A stretch of DNA of 16,512 nucleotides from Myxococcales bacterium (GTDB lineage Bacteria; Myxococcota; Polyangia; Polyangiales; Polyangiaceae): the NCBI GenBank assembly GCA_020430865.1, contig JAGQIY010000907.1, forward strand, positions 1 through 16,512, in the 5' to 3' direction. The notes under the pieces were generated by a model. That model worked only from the letters and a program-made list of their open reading frames with translations, did not search any database and was not told the DNA's origin. The position numbers were made by a program, and so were the translations under genes. Positions within the stretch are counted from its first letter, which is position 1, and every line of letters begins with the position of its first letter. Of this stretch, positions 6,214 to 14,011 are shown in pieces.

Positions 6214-7662
6214 TCAGCCGCGCGCCGTCCGAGAGTCGAGGATCTTCGCGAACGAGCGCAGGAGCATTTCCTCCTCGGTCAGCCCCGTTTGCTTGAGCTC
6301 GTCGAGACTGACCGCGCCACAGGCCAGGCCGCGGAGGAAGTAGTTCAGGAGGCCCTGGCCCGTGGCAGCGTCATCGAAGACGTTGCCCACCAGGGTGGCC
6401 TGGGCCGCCTTGTCGATGAAGTTGCCGAGGCGCTCCGACGCGGCGGAGAAGCCGCTCAGAAAGAACGCGTACAGCGCCGCGTAGCGTACGGGGAGCTGCG
6501 CCGGGTGCAGATCCCAGCCTTGATATACGCCGAGCCGCAGCGAGCGCTGGATGTGCCCGTACGCGACGCGCCAGGCGTAGTGCACGGCTTCGGTGTTCTC
6601 GCGCTGTCGTTGCGCGGTCAGGCTCTCTCCTGAAGCTGCGCGGTGCGGACCGACGGGCATGATGTTCGTGGCTCCGTCCGACAGAAACACGCCGGTGTTC
6701 GCGAAGCAGTTCTTCATCAGCAAGACGGCGAAGTCGCACGCTGGGTGATCCATCGTCTGGTACGCCGCGGTGATGTTGCACGAGGCGGTGTAGTCGTAGG
6801 TCCCGAAGTGCGCCCCCGTGCAGCGGCCCTCGGCGGCCTGGAGCAGCAGCGGCAGATTGTTGTTGCCGAAGCGGTCGAAGAAGGTCGCCGTGAGCTCCAC
6901 CATCAGCTCGAGCTTCAGGCTCTTCGCCGCCAACCCGAGGCGCGTCTCGAGCCGCTCGAAGAGCCGAACCAGAGCCGTGACTTGCTCCGGCACCGGCACC
7001 TTCGGCAGGGTGACCACGAAGCCCTCGGGGAGTTTCCCTGCGGTTCGTACCAGCGTGGTGATGAACAGGTCCAGCGTGCGCACTGCGCGCAGCTTGAGTT
7101 CCTCGTTCAACGGCTTGATGCGGATGCCCACGAAGGGGGGCACGCTTCCGTCCTGCATCGCCTTGGCGAGCTCCTTCGCGGCGCGCACCGCGACCTCGTC
7201 TTCCTCGGCGTCGGGACGGTTACCGAAGCCGTCCTCGAAGTCGATGCGCAGGTCTTCCACTGCCTCTCGCTCGAGCTTCTTCTTCACTCGATCGTAGACC
7301 GTCAGCGCGAGCCAGGCGGCGCGGTGTTCGGCCTCGAACGCCTTCGCGTCCGTGCTGAAGCGCTCGACGAGCGGCGCTTGCTCGGCCAGCGTGGTCGGCA
7401 GTCCCTCGGCGCCTTCCATCCCGACCGCGCGCGCGAAGCTGAACGCGTCCGGAGCAAAGTCGCTGAGGGATCGCAGCGCGAGCTGCCCCAGGCGCTGTGC
7501 GGTCTCGGCCTTGAACAGCTGCGCGCCGCCGTACACCGTGTGCACCGGCTGGCGTGTTGGAAGATCCCCGGGGAAATTGGCGGCGTACGCGAGGTTCGCC
7601 TCGGAGAGGCTCTTCAGATCCGCGGCGGCTTCCTCCGCCAAGGTGCTTTGATAGGTGGTCAT
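6214..7662 (-). CDS. DUF6986-like aldolase/citrate lyase-fold protein, last gene of the purine/urease train
   Basis: This 482-residue protein starts at ATG 7662 (MTTYQSTLAEEAAADL); the frame continues upstream through the uraH region, but that part is shadow. Weak similarity to the HpcH/HpaI-citrate lyase beta-malate synthase superfamily is seen in order. LRIDFEDGFG (138-147) carries acidic residues like the Mg-binding segment. RIKPLN (181-186), VVTLPKV (216-222), LELMVELT (251-258) and HFGTYDYT (285-292) follow, then WDLHPAQLPVRY (383-394), close to the HPxQ motif of citrate lyase-type proteins. I recall such proteins beside ureide-degradation genes in other bacteria. No function is established here. 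The superfamily includes glyoxylate-condensing enzymes and C-C lyases, so a role in cleaving ureidoglycolate or consuming glyoxylate is an attractive inference. It is 97 bp after uraH and convergent with the aldo/keto reductase gene. Confidence 0.85.
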   Translation of the reverse strand: MTTYQSTLAEEAAADLKSLSEANLAYAANFPGDLPTRQPVHTVYGGAQLFKAETAQRLGQLALRSLSDFAPDAFSFARAVGMEGAEGLPTTLAEQAPLVERFSTDAKAFEAEHRAAWLALTVYDRVKKKLEREAVEDLRIDFEDGFGNRPDAEEDEVAVRAAKELAKAMQDGSVPPFVGIRIKPLNEELKLRAVRTLDLFITTLVRTAGKLPEGFVVTLPKVPVPEQVTALVRLFERLETRLGLAAKSLKLELMVELTATFFDRFGNNNLPLLLQAAEGRCTGAHFGTYDYTASCNITAAYQTMDHPACDFAVLLMKNCFANTGVFLSDGATNIMPVGPHRAASGESLTAQRQRENTEAVHYAWRVAYGHIQRSLRLGVYQGWDLHPAQLPVRYAALYAFFLSGFSAASERLGNFIDKAAQATLVGNVFDDAATGQGLLNYFLRGLACGAVSLDELKQTGLTEEEMLLRSFAKILDSRTARG

Positions 7663-7759
7663 CTCTCTCAGTCTCTGGTCACGCCGGCGCGAGATCCGCA
7701 ACCGGGTTTGGGGGTGAGGCGCGATGCAAGGGCTCTCGCCTCCACTGGACACACGACGC
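7663..7759 (-). other. 97-bp spacer between uraH and the DUF6986-like gene
   Basis: This is the only sizeable gap in the train. No strong hairpin or clear promoter is visible. Purine-rich GAGAGAG directly abuts the ATG at 7662 and is too close to act as a normal Shine-Dalgarno site. A 13-base word at 7707-7719 (TTTGGGGGTGAGG) recurs exactly at 13282-13294 inside the ureG 5' region. Read-through from uraH is the simplest view. Confidence 0.4.
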
Positions 7760-8104
7760 TCAGCTGCCGCGGTAGGTGCTGAACCCGAACGGGGCCAGCA
7801 AGAGCGGCACGTGGTAGTGCTCCGCTGGGTCGCCAACACGAAACACGATGCTCGCCTCGGGGTAGAAGCTCTGGCGTCCGCTGGCCCGAAAGTAGTCATC
7901 CAGCGCGAAATGGATGCGGTAGATGCCTGACTCGAGGGAACCGGGCTCGAGCAGGTTCGAGCAGCGGCCGTCGGCGTCGGTCCTTCCTCTGGCCAGCGGT
8001 TGCCAGGCGCCGTCTCGCTGCGCCTCGAGCTCCACCGCCACGCCTTGTGCGGGGCGCCCAAGGGCGGTGTCGAGGACGTGGGTCGTGATGGGTGATCGGC
8101 TCAT
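7760..8104 (-). CDS. uraH: 5-hydroxyisourate hydrolase (transthyretin-like)
   Basis: This 114-residue protein has the typical length of the transthyretin-related hydrolases. It opens the ring of 5-hydroxyisourate to give OHCU, the second step from urate to allantoin. Hallmarks are ITTHVLDTALGRPA (6-19) with His9, GRTDADGRC (40-48) with the conserved Arg41, YHVPLLLAPFGFSTYRGS (97-114) with His98, and the diagnostic C-terminal YRGS tetrapeptide. No signal peptide is seen, so it is cytoplasmic. The start at ATG 8104 is fixed by the ATGA overlap with the uraD stop (8101-8104) and by a GGAG eight bases upstream inside uraD. This overlap suggests coupled translation of the two consecutive enzymes, which fits because OHCU is unstable. 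Confidence 0.97.
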   Translation of the reverse strand: MSRSPITTHVLDTALGRPAQGVAVELEAQRDGAWQPLARGRTDADGRCSNLLEPGSLESGIYRIHFALDDYFRASGRQSFYPEASIVFRVGDPAEHYHVPLLLAPFGFSTYRGS

Positions 8105-8664
8105 GCGAGTTTCTCCAGGCGCAGGCGGGTGATCTTGGCTTGTTCCCCCGCGGCAATGTCGAGCTCCGTTGGCCGGTCGTGAGGGAGTCGCGCCTCGAGC
8201 AAGGCCAGCATCTCTTCTGCGCTCTTGCCCGTGGCACACACGATGAAGATGAAGCCGAACTTCGCCAGGTAGTCGCGGTTCCCGGCCGCCAGCCGCCGGA
8301 GCGTGTCCTCGGAAGCGCGACTCACCGAGGCTTGCTCGGAGCCTGACCACGCAGCGCTCTGCTCCCCACTGGCGGTCGCGAGCTCCGCGGGTCCGTCGGC
8401 GGGCGCCGCCGCAAACCTCTTGCGGAGCGCCTCGAGGTCGCCGCCTATCTGGGGATGGCCGGCGAACGCCTCGAGCCGGTCGACCTCCGTGGCTTCAGCC
8501 CACAGCGCGTCCGCCCGTGCCGCCAGGACGGCGCCGTCGACGAAGGGCGCCTCTGCCGCCAAAGCCTGGGCCCAGCGCTGACAGTGGCAACAGCTGAGCA
8601 GGCGGGCGACGCGCGCTTCGGCGCCCAGAACATTGAGCTCGCGAGCCGCCTCGTCGAGCCCCAT
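8101..8664 (-). CDS. uraD: OHCU decarboxylase
   Basis: This 187-residue protein is a little longer than the ~165-175 usual for the family. It decarboxylates 2-oxo-4-hydroxy-4-carboxy-5-ureidoimidazoline to S-allantoin. Family landmarks are LLSCCHCQRWAQAL (22-35), the catalytic His70 in AGHPQIGG (68-75), the ASGEQSAAW segment (98-106), and YLAKFGFIFIVCATGKS (132-148), the most conserved block. The extra length lies mostly in an Ala/Ser-rich insert near 85-118. Start ATG 8664 shares one base with the allantoicase stop (TGATG), and GGAGG lies at 8669-8673 just before it. The frame remains open upstream but only as a shadow of alc. The TGA overlaps the uraH ATG by four bases. Confidence 0.96.
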   Translation of the reverse strand: MGLDEAARELNVLGAEARVARLLSCCHCQRWAQALAAEAPFVDGAVLAARADALWAEATEVDRLEAFAGHPQIGGDLEALRKRFAAAPADGPAELATASGEQSAAWSGSEQASVSRASEDTLRRLAAGNRDYLAKFGFIFIVCATGKSAEEMLALLEARLPHDRPTELDIAAGEQAKITRLRLEKLA

Positions 8665-9764
8665 CAGGCCTCCAGATCCGACTTGAGCGGCAGCTCGCTC
8701 GCGCCGCTCGGCTTGCCGTAGACCCGTAACCGGCTGACACCACCATCGGGGAAGATCTCCAGCCGAACGTGCGTGAACGGCCCGAGTGCGTCCAGCTCCT
8801 TGCGGAAGAAGTGCCGCTGGCTGGCCGTGACTTTTGATTCCGGGAGGATACATTTCCAGGATCTGGCCAGCATCAGCTCGGTGATGCGCGCCCCCGGAGC
8901 GTAGATCCCCCAGAGCGCGCAGCGGTCCGGGTAGTTGCCCTTGAAGTGATTGGTGTCGATCTCCACCAAGCCGACCTTGCCAACCTCGCCGAGCTGCACG
9001 AGGATCCAGTCGCTACCTGGAGTGCGCCGGCGCTTGGTCTCCCAGCCGCCGCCCATGTTCACGGCACGGCCCGGAGCGATCAGGTTGTTCATGGGCCCAA
9101 AGAAGGCGTCGCTGCACGCCAGCGCCTGGCCTCCCCGGCGCAGGGCCACGAGGTCCACCTCGCCTGACCACAGACCCTGGACGCCAGGCTCCTCGGGAGC
9201 GTCCGACAGGCTCGGCGCCGCGTCGCCCCACAGCCTCAGGCGTGCGACACCGCCATCCGGAAAGATCGATAGCCGAACGTGAGTGACGGCGTCGGTCATA
9301 TCCGCAAGGAACAGGTTCTGGCGCCCGGGTCCGAGCGGCACCTGACGCAAGAGCGGCGCCCAGCCGAGCTTCGGATCGCTGGCCATGGGCTTGTGCTGTA
9401 GCTCCTCGTAGCTCGCGTCGCTCTTGGCAACGATGCCCTCGAGCTCGGCGAACGGCGGATGGTTGCCCAGGAAGTGCGCGGTGTCGATGTCCACGGCGCG
9501 CACGCTGCCCGGCACCCCGAGGCGCAGGACGGCGCGATCGGCGTGGAACCGATCGTGCCCCTCCCCGCGCTTGCGGCGGCTCTCCCAGCCGTCCATCCAC
9601 TTGCCCCGATCGGTGTACTCCTCGGGGAGGAACACCGCGGGCTGGTCCTTCACGAGGTTGCTCGCCTCGGCGAAGAAGTCGTCACTGCTACCAAGCACTG
9701 TGGCTCCCAGCGCCTCGGATGCGAGGTTGAGGAGCCCAGTGAAGCCAACCTGCTGGCTCTGCAT
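8664..9764 (-). CDS. alc: Allantoicase (allantoate amidinohydrolase, urea-releasing)
   Basis: This 366-residue protein is of typical allantoicase length. It splits allantoate into S-ureidoglycolate and urea. The two-fold internal duplication of the family is plain. Repeat 1 has VDIDTAHFLGNHP (91-103) and THVRLSIFPDGGVARLRLWG (161-180). Repeat 2 has VEIDTNHFKGNYP (267-279) and THVRLEIFPDGGVSRLRVYG (331-350). Other signatures are KWMDGWESRRKR (55-66) and its partner MGGGWETKRRR (237-247), and SDDFFAEASNL (27-37) matched by SDAFFGPMNNL (218-228). ATG 9764 has an AGGAG at 9775-9779 that overlaps the end of allB, six bases away. Producing urea at this step, instead of ammonia by an AllC-type enzyme, is what ties this pathway to the urease genes upstream. 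Confidence 0.97.
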   Translation of the reverse strand: MQSQQVGFTGLLNLASEALGATVLGSSDDFFAEASNLVKDQPAVFLPEEYTDRGKWMDGWESRRKRGEGHDRFHADRAVLRLGVPGSVRAVDIDTAHFLGNHPPFAELEGIVAKSDASYEELQHKPMASDPKLGWAPLLRQVPLGPGRQNLFLADMTDAVTHVRLSIFPDGGVARLRLWGDAAPSLSDAPEEPGVQGLWSGEVDLVALRRGGQALACSDAFFGPMNNLIAPGRAVNMGGGWETKRRRTPGSDWILVQLGEVGKVGLVEIDTNHFKGNYPDRCALWGIYAPGARITELMLARSWKCILPESKVTASQRHFFRKELDALGPFTHVRLEIFPDGGVSRLRVYGKPSGASELPLKSDLEA

Positions 9765-9770
9765 GAAAGG

Positions 9771-11201
9771 CTATCTCCTGTCGACTAGAGGCCGCCCAGT
9801 GGCCGGCGCGAAACGCTGGGTGGTCAGCGCCTCCGCTCCGCCCTCGGCGGGAGCCTCGAAGATGACACGTCCTCGAAGCCACGTCTGCCGCACTCTCCCA
9901 CGCGCCTTTCGCCCCAGATAGGGCGAGAGCTTGTGCTTGAAGTGCAGCGTGTCAGGCGCGACCTCGTACTCCACATCAGGGTCCCAGACCACGAAATCGG
10001 CGTCGCACCCCGGTGCAATCCGCCCCTTGCGACTCAGGCCAGCGAGCTCGGCCGGCGCCTCGCTCATCCAGCTTGCGACCCGGGGCAACGACAGACCGCG
10101 GCGTCGCGCCTCGGGCCAGATCGCTCCAAGGCCGAGAGAGAGCGAGGCGATGCCACCCCAAGCGCGGCCGAAATCGCCAAGCTCACGCTGCTTCAGCGCG
10201 GGCGTGCAGGGCGAGTGGTCAGAGACGATGCAGTCGATCAGGCCTGCCTCCAGGCCTTGCCAGAGCAGCTCGCGGTTCGCCGCCTCACGAATCGGCGGCG
10301 CGCACTTGAACTGGGTCTCGCCGTCCTCGATCTCCTCGGCGCTGAGGCACAGGTAGTGGGGGCAGGTCTCCACCGTGATCGGCAGCCCCGCCTGCTTCGC
10401 GGAGTCGACCAGAGGGAGCGCGCCCGCAGCCGAGAGATGCACCACGTGCACGGGGCAGCCGGTCTCGCGGCAGAGCTTGATCAGGAGCTCGACCGCGGCG
10501 ATCTCCCACTCCGGCGGCCGGGAGCTCAAGTAGCTGGAGTAGCTGCGCGGGTCGCCGCTCGGCGTCGGCGCGCCCACGTCCAGCTCCGCGTGGGCGATCA
10601 GGGGCACGCCAGCCCGCTCGAGCTCGCGCATCGCGCGCCGCAGCTCCGCTTCCCCGACCTCCGGGAACTCATCGATGCCCGAGTCGATCATGAACGCCTT
10701 GCAGCCTCGGACCCCCGCTTCCGCGAGGGAGCGCAGCTCGGCCGCGTTGTGGGGCACCACTCCGCCCCAGAACGCGGTGTCGACGAACAGCTCGCTCTCG
10801 CCGCCACCGTCTGTGCCCCGGCCAGCCAGCGCCTCGAGCTTCTGATCCAGCGCGTGGGTCGACGTGGTGACTGGTGAGCAGTTCAGCGGCATGTCCACCA
10901 GACTCGTGATCCCACCGCTCGCCGCCGCGCGGGTGGCGGTGACGAAGCCTTCCCAGTCGGTGCGGCCAGGTTCGTTCACATGGACGTGGGTGTCCACGAG
11001 ACCGGCCATCAGCACCTGATCCCCGAGCTCGTGGAGCCGGGTGTCCTCGCTCAGGCTCGCATCGACGGGCAGCACCGCCTCCACACGCTCACCACGCACC
11101 ACGACGGTCGCTGGCTCCAGGCGGCCGTCGAGCAGGACACGCCGAGAGCGCAGCGCCAGGCTCGATTCTGCGGTCGGTCCGGGATCGCTCACGCTACTCA
11201 T
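9771..11201 (-). CDS. allB: Allantoinase (cyclic amidohydrolase)
   Basis: This 476-residue metal-dependent amidohydrolase opens the hydantoin ring of allantoin to give allantoate. The two-metal site is complete by motif: His72 and His74 in DTHVHVNEPGR (70-80), carbamylated Lys168 in GCKAFM (166-171), His204 in IAHAE, His255 in HVVHLS (252-257), and Asp328 in SDHSPC (327-332). These match E. coli AllB His59, His61, Lys146, His186, His242 and Asp315 in order and spacing. The C-terminal beta-sandwich segment DADFVVWDPD (400-409) and SPYLGRKARGRVRQTWLRG (426-444) is typical of allantoinases and separates it from dihydroorotases. The ATG at 11201 overlaps the flavoprotein stop by 8 bases. The alc ribosome binding site lies in its last codons. 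Confidence 0.96.
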   Translation of the reverse strand: MSSVSDPGPTAESSLALRSRRVLLDGRLEPATVVVRGERVEAVLPVDASLSEDTRLHELGDQVLMAGLVDTHVHVNEPGRTDWEGFVTATRAAASGGITSLVDMPLNCSPVTTSTHALDQKLEALAGRGTDGGGESELFVDTAFWGGVVPHNAAELRSLAEAGVRGCKAFMIDSGIDEFPEVGEAELRRAMRELERAGVPLIAHAELDVGAPTPSGDPRSYSSYLSSRPPEWEIAAVELLIKLCRETGCPVHVVHLSAAGALPLVDSAKQAGLPITVETCPHYLCLSAEEIEDGETQFKCAPPIREAANRELLWQGLEAGLIDCIVSDHSPCTPALKQRELGDFGRAWGGIASLSLGLGAIWPEARRRGLSLPRVASWMSEAPAELAGLSRKGRIAPGCDADFVVWDPDVEYEVAPDTLHFKHKLSPYLGRKARGRVRQTWLRGRVIFEAPAEGGAEALTTQRFAPATGRPLVDRR

Positions 11202-12639
11202 CGTCGACGCTGAACTCTTCGGCGGCGAAGCTCTCTAGCCCGTGGAAATACTGCTCGAGGTCCTCGGTGTAGAAGCTCTTGGTGATGCCCGCGACGATGC
11301 GGGCCACGGAGTACTTCATACCCGAGATGCTGGAGCCACCGAAGCCCATGCTGAGCCAGCTGCCGAACGTGTAGTTGAACACGAAGCGCACGAAGCCATC
11401 CGCCTCGTCCCTCGGCAAGAACTCGAAATGGCTACCGAGGTACGGGTGACGCTCGAGGTCGGCGTTCCGGCGCTCGACGGGTGGAGTGTAGACGTCCTGC
11501 CAGCGCAGGAGCTTGCCCTCGAGCTCCGCGAGTTCCTTGCGCCGCGAGAGATCGGTGACGAAGCCCGTGCCCACGATCAGGAAGTCCAGATCGTAACTCT
11601 CGCCTCCGGCCTTGAGCACCAAGCCCTGCTGAGTGGGCTCCACCTTCTCCACGCCGCAGCCTGGATGCAGATGGAACCCCTCGTGTGCCGTTGCTCTGCG
11701 GAAAGTATCTGCCGGCGGCAGCTGGCCCATCTTCACGATCTGCTGGACGAAGCGCCAGCGATCGGCGTCCGAGAGATCCGCGTGGTGCTTGAGGAAGCCC
11801 ACGAACTCCGCCCAGCGATACGGGTTCACCGTGACCAGGCGCTTGCGACGGAAGAACAGGTGCACCTCGGCGGCGCCATTCTCGAGCGCCACGGAGGCGT
11901 TGTCGAACGCCGACGCCCCGGCACCGATCACCCCGATACGCTTGCCCACGAGCGCGTCGAAATCGATCGGCCAGCGGGTGTGGGCGTAGCGCTCCTGCGG
12001 GAGCGCGTCCTTGATGATCGCAGGCACCGCCCAGTCTCCGGAGCCCTCGATGCCCGTCGCCAGCACGACGCGCCGAGTCCACACGCGCTCCTCGCCCTTG
12101 GGCGACGTCAGCGGGACCTCGAACAGGCCCGAAGTGGGATCGTGGTGAATGGTCCCCGCGCGAGTCTCCGAGCTCAGCTGCACGCCGAACATGCGGCGTA
12201 CCCAGCACAGGTAGTCATTCCAGGTTTCCTTGGGGATCAATCCAACCGCGTCCCAGGTCCCGCTCCCGTGCTGGGCTTCGTACCAGGCGCGCACCGTCAG
12301 CGCCGGGACCTCGAGATCCGGCCCGCTCACGTGCTTCGGCGTGCGCAGGGTGATCATGCGAGCGAAAGTCACCCAGGGACCCGCCTGTCCCGCCGGGTTG
12401 GCGTCCACGACGCGCACGCCCCGGACGCGCTCGAGCCCGAGCTTCGCCGCCACCGCGACGCCGCCTTGACCCCCACCGATCACCAGGACGTTCAGCGCCT
12501 CGCTGCCGTCCGGTGCGGTGCGTGGGATCACCCAGTCTCTGCCTGGATAGCTGAGCAGCTCCAGCTCGTGCTTGACTCGAGCCTCCAGCGCCTCCAGGCC
12601 CGCACCGCCGAAGCAGGCGTTGTCCGAGATCAACATCAT
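11194..12639 (-). CDS. FAD/NAD(P)-binding flavoprotein oxidoreductase of unknown substrate, embedded in the urease-allantoin train
   Basis: This 481-residue protein starts at ATG 12639, which overlaps the ureG stop (ATGA); a second ATG follows immediately. It has two Rossmann dinucleotide motifs. [15 protein letters not shown] (52-66) is probably for FAD and [13 protein letters not shown] (236-248) for NAD(P)H. VLATGIEG (192-199) and LIVGTGF (354-360) are the internal ATG/TGF-type motifs of two-domain flavoproteins such as class B monooxygenases and the lysine/ornithine N-hydroxylase group. A ~45-residue N-terminal extension and a C-terminal region rich in aromatic residues ([20 protein letters not shown], 421-440) are not diagnostic. 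It is not HpxO-like: that flavin urate hydroxylase is of the single-Rossmann hydroxybenzoate-hydroxylase type. It lies between ureG and allB with overlaps on both sides, so it is very probably part of the pathway. A missing oxidation step, such as of urate, is an inference from context. Confidence 0.85.
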   Translation of the reverse strand: MMLISDNACFGGAGLEALEARVKHELELLSYPGRDWVIPRTAPDGSEALNVLVIGGGQGGVAVAAKLGLERVRGVRVVDANPAGQAGPWVTFARMITLRTPKHVSGPDLEVPALTVRAWYEAQHGSGTWDAVGLIPKETWNDYLCWVRRMFGVQLSSETRAGTIHHDPTSGLFEVPLTSPKGEERVWTRRVVLATGIEGSGDWAVPAIIKDALPQERYAHTRWPIDFDALVGKRIGVIGAGASAFDNASVALENGAAEVHLFFRRKRLVTVNPYRWAEFVGFLKHHADLSDADRWRFVQQIVKMGQLPPADTFRRATAHEGFHLHPGCGVEKVEPTQQGLVLKAGGESYDLDFLIVGTGFVTDLSRRKELAELEGKLLRWQDVYTPPVERRNADLERHPYLGSHFEFLPRDEADGFVRFVFNYTFGSWLSMGFGGSSISGMKYSVARIVAGITKSFYTEDLEQYFHGLESFAAEEFSVDDE

Positions 12640-13310
12640 GACAGGACCCCCTCGCTGGGCGGCGCGAAGTCCAGCATGCCCTGTCGAGCGATGAAGTCCA
12701 CGATGTGATCCAGCCCCTGACCCGTCTTGAGGTTGGTGAACACGAACGGGGCGTCCCCGCGCATGCGTCGAGCGTCTCGGTCCATGACCTCCAAGGATGC
12801 CCCCACATGGGGTGCGAGGTCGATCTTGTTGATCACGAGCAGGTCGGAGCGTGTGATCCCAGGGCCGCCCTTGCGTGGGATCTTGTCCCCTGCGGCGACG
12901 TCGATGACGTAGAGCGTGAGATCCGACAGCTCGGGACTGAAGGTCGCCGCCAGGTTGTCGCCGCCGCTCTCGATCAGGATCAGGTCGAGCTCACCCAGGC
13001 GCGTGGAGAGCTCGTCCACCGCCACCAGGTTGAGCGACACGTCTTCCCGGATTGCGGTGTGCGGGCAGCCGCCGGTTTCCACTCCGATGATTCGCTCCTC
13101 CGGCAAGGCGCCGTGACGCGTGAGGAACTGGGCGTCTTCCTGGGTATAGATGTCGTTCGTCACCACCGCGAGCCGCGTCCGCTCGCGCAACGCGCGACAC
13201 AGAGACTCGACCAGCGCCGTCTTTCCGGAGCCCACCGGCCCCCCGACACCAACGCGCAGCGGTCCTTGGGCCGATCCCTGATTTGGGGGTGAGGTATGTT
13301 GTTTTTCCAT
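12636..13310 (-). CDS. ureG: Urease accessory GTPase UreG
   Basis: UreG is a SIMIBI-class GTPase that drives nickel transfer into apo-urease with UreD/H, UreF and UreE. The 224-residue product from ATG 13310 carries the P-loop GGPVGSGKT (23-31), [14 protein letters not shown] (77-90) with the invariant Cys-Pro-His nickel-binding motif, [15 protein letters not shown] (114-128), a switch region with [11 protein letters not shown] (142-152), and the guanine-recognition NKID (161-164). A TTG two codons upstream (13316) is an alternative start. ATG is preferred because an AGG lies ten bases upstream, across the ureF stop. The N-terminus lacks the His-rich tail found in some UreG proteins; here the histidines are on UreE. 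The last four bases overlap the start of the flavoprotein gene, and ureF ends 11 bases upstream. Confidence 0.97.
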   Translation of the reverse strand: MEKQHTSPPNQGSAQGPLRVGVGGPVGSGKTALVESLCRALRERTRLAVVTNDIYTQEDAQFLTRHGALPEERIIGVETGGCPHTAIREDVSLNLVAVDELSTRLGELDLILIESGGDNLAATFSPELSDLTLYVIDVAAGDKIPRKGGPGITRSDLLVINKIDLAPHVGASLEVMDRDARRMRGDAPFVFTNLKTGQGLDHIVDFIARQGMLDFAPPSEGVLS

Positions 13311-13321
13311 ATGCAATCTAC

Positions 13322-14011
13322 CTAGGAGCGAAATAGCCGCGAGTACTGCACCTCGTGGAGGCTGCTCGCGATGGCCAGTCCTGGCAAGGAGCTACCGATC
13401 TCTGATTCGTCGAGCGCCAAGGCCCGCTCGGCCCAGGCCTCGCAGCGCGCGCCCAGCCCGAGCAAGATGCGCTGAGCGGAGGTGTGCCCGAGCATGCCGA
13501 GCTTGAGCGCTGCCTGGAGCTGGTTCTCCGCCCAGCCGAAGGCGTAGCCGAGCAGCGCCGAGCGTTCGTCGATCTGCCAGTCCACGCTGGCGATGGCGAA
13601 GCCCAGGGCCCAGCTGACCTCGGAGCCTCCGCGCTCCGCCCGAGCCGCCGGCAGCCCAAGATCCGCGAGCAAGCGCAGCGCCGCTCGACCGAGGGCACGA
13701 TCTTGCTCCAGGAACTCTCGGCTCTCACGCCCCGCGGCCAGCCAGGCGCACCACGCTTCGAGGCGCTGGTCGTCGCGCGCTTCCAGGGCGCGCCGCATGC
13801 GTGCCAGCAGGGGCAAGTCGAAGCACGCGAGACCACGTTCGCCGACTGAATCGAGGTAGGACTCGAGCGTCACCTGGTCGTTGACCCAGCCCTGGGCCTG
13901 GAGCGACTCCAGACCGCCGGAGTAGCTGAAGGCGCCGACCGGCAGCACCGCGCTGCACAGCTGCAACAGCCGCGCCGTCTGCAGTGGGCTCGCGCAGGGG
14001 TCAGTCGTCAT
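13322..14011 (-). CDS. ureF: Urease accessory protein UreF
   Basis: This 229-residue protein is the usual size for UreF, which acts with UreD/UreH and UreG as the activation platform that gates nickel and carbamate delivery to urease. Recognisable parts are [29 protein letters not shown] (in segments from residue 15), the central helical region with SREFLEQDR, and the C-terminal signature [12 protein letters not shown], which is the family's conserved tail needed for UreG contact. Start ATG 14011 lies inside the 3' end of ureE (11-nt overlap). The frame is open for another ~70 codons upstream, but that is the antisense-like shadow of the His/Ser repeat of ureE (Thr/Pro dipeptides), so it was rejected. 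It is cytoplasmic and all-helical. Confidence 0.95.
   Translation of the reverse strand: MTTDPCASPLQTARLLQLCSAVLPVGAFSYSGGLESLQAQGWVNDQVTLESYLDSVGERGLACFDLPLLARMRRALEARDDQRLEAWCAWLAAGRESREFLEQDRALGRAALRLLADLGLPAARAERGGSEVSWALGFAIASVDWQIDERSALLGYAFGWAENQLQAALKLGMLGHTSAQRILLGLGARCEAWAERALALDESEIGSSLPGLAIASSLHEVQYSRLFRS

Noticed and set aside
11194..12639. Calling the flavoprotein an HpxO-type urate hydroxylase
   Set aside because: HpxO is a single-Rossmann hydroxybenzoate-hydroxylase-type flavoprotein of about 385 residues; this protein is 481 residues with two dinucleotide-binding motifs.
11242..12708. A 488-codon plus-strand open frame opposite the flavoprotein gene
   Set aside because: Antisense shadow; the minus-strand product has two clear Rossmann motifs and overlaps its neighbours as an operon gene should.
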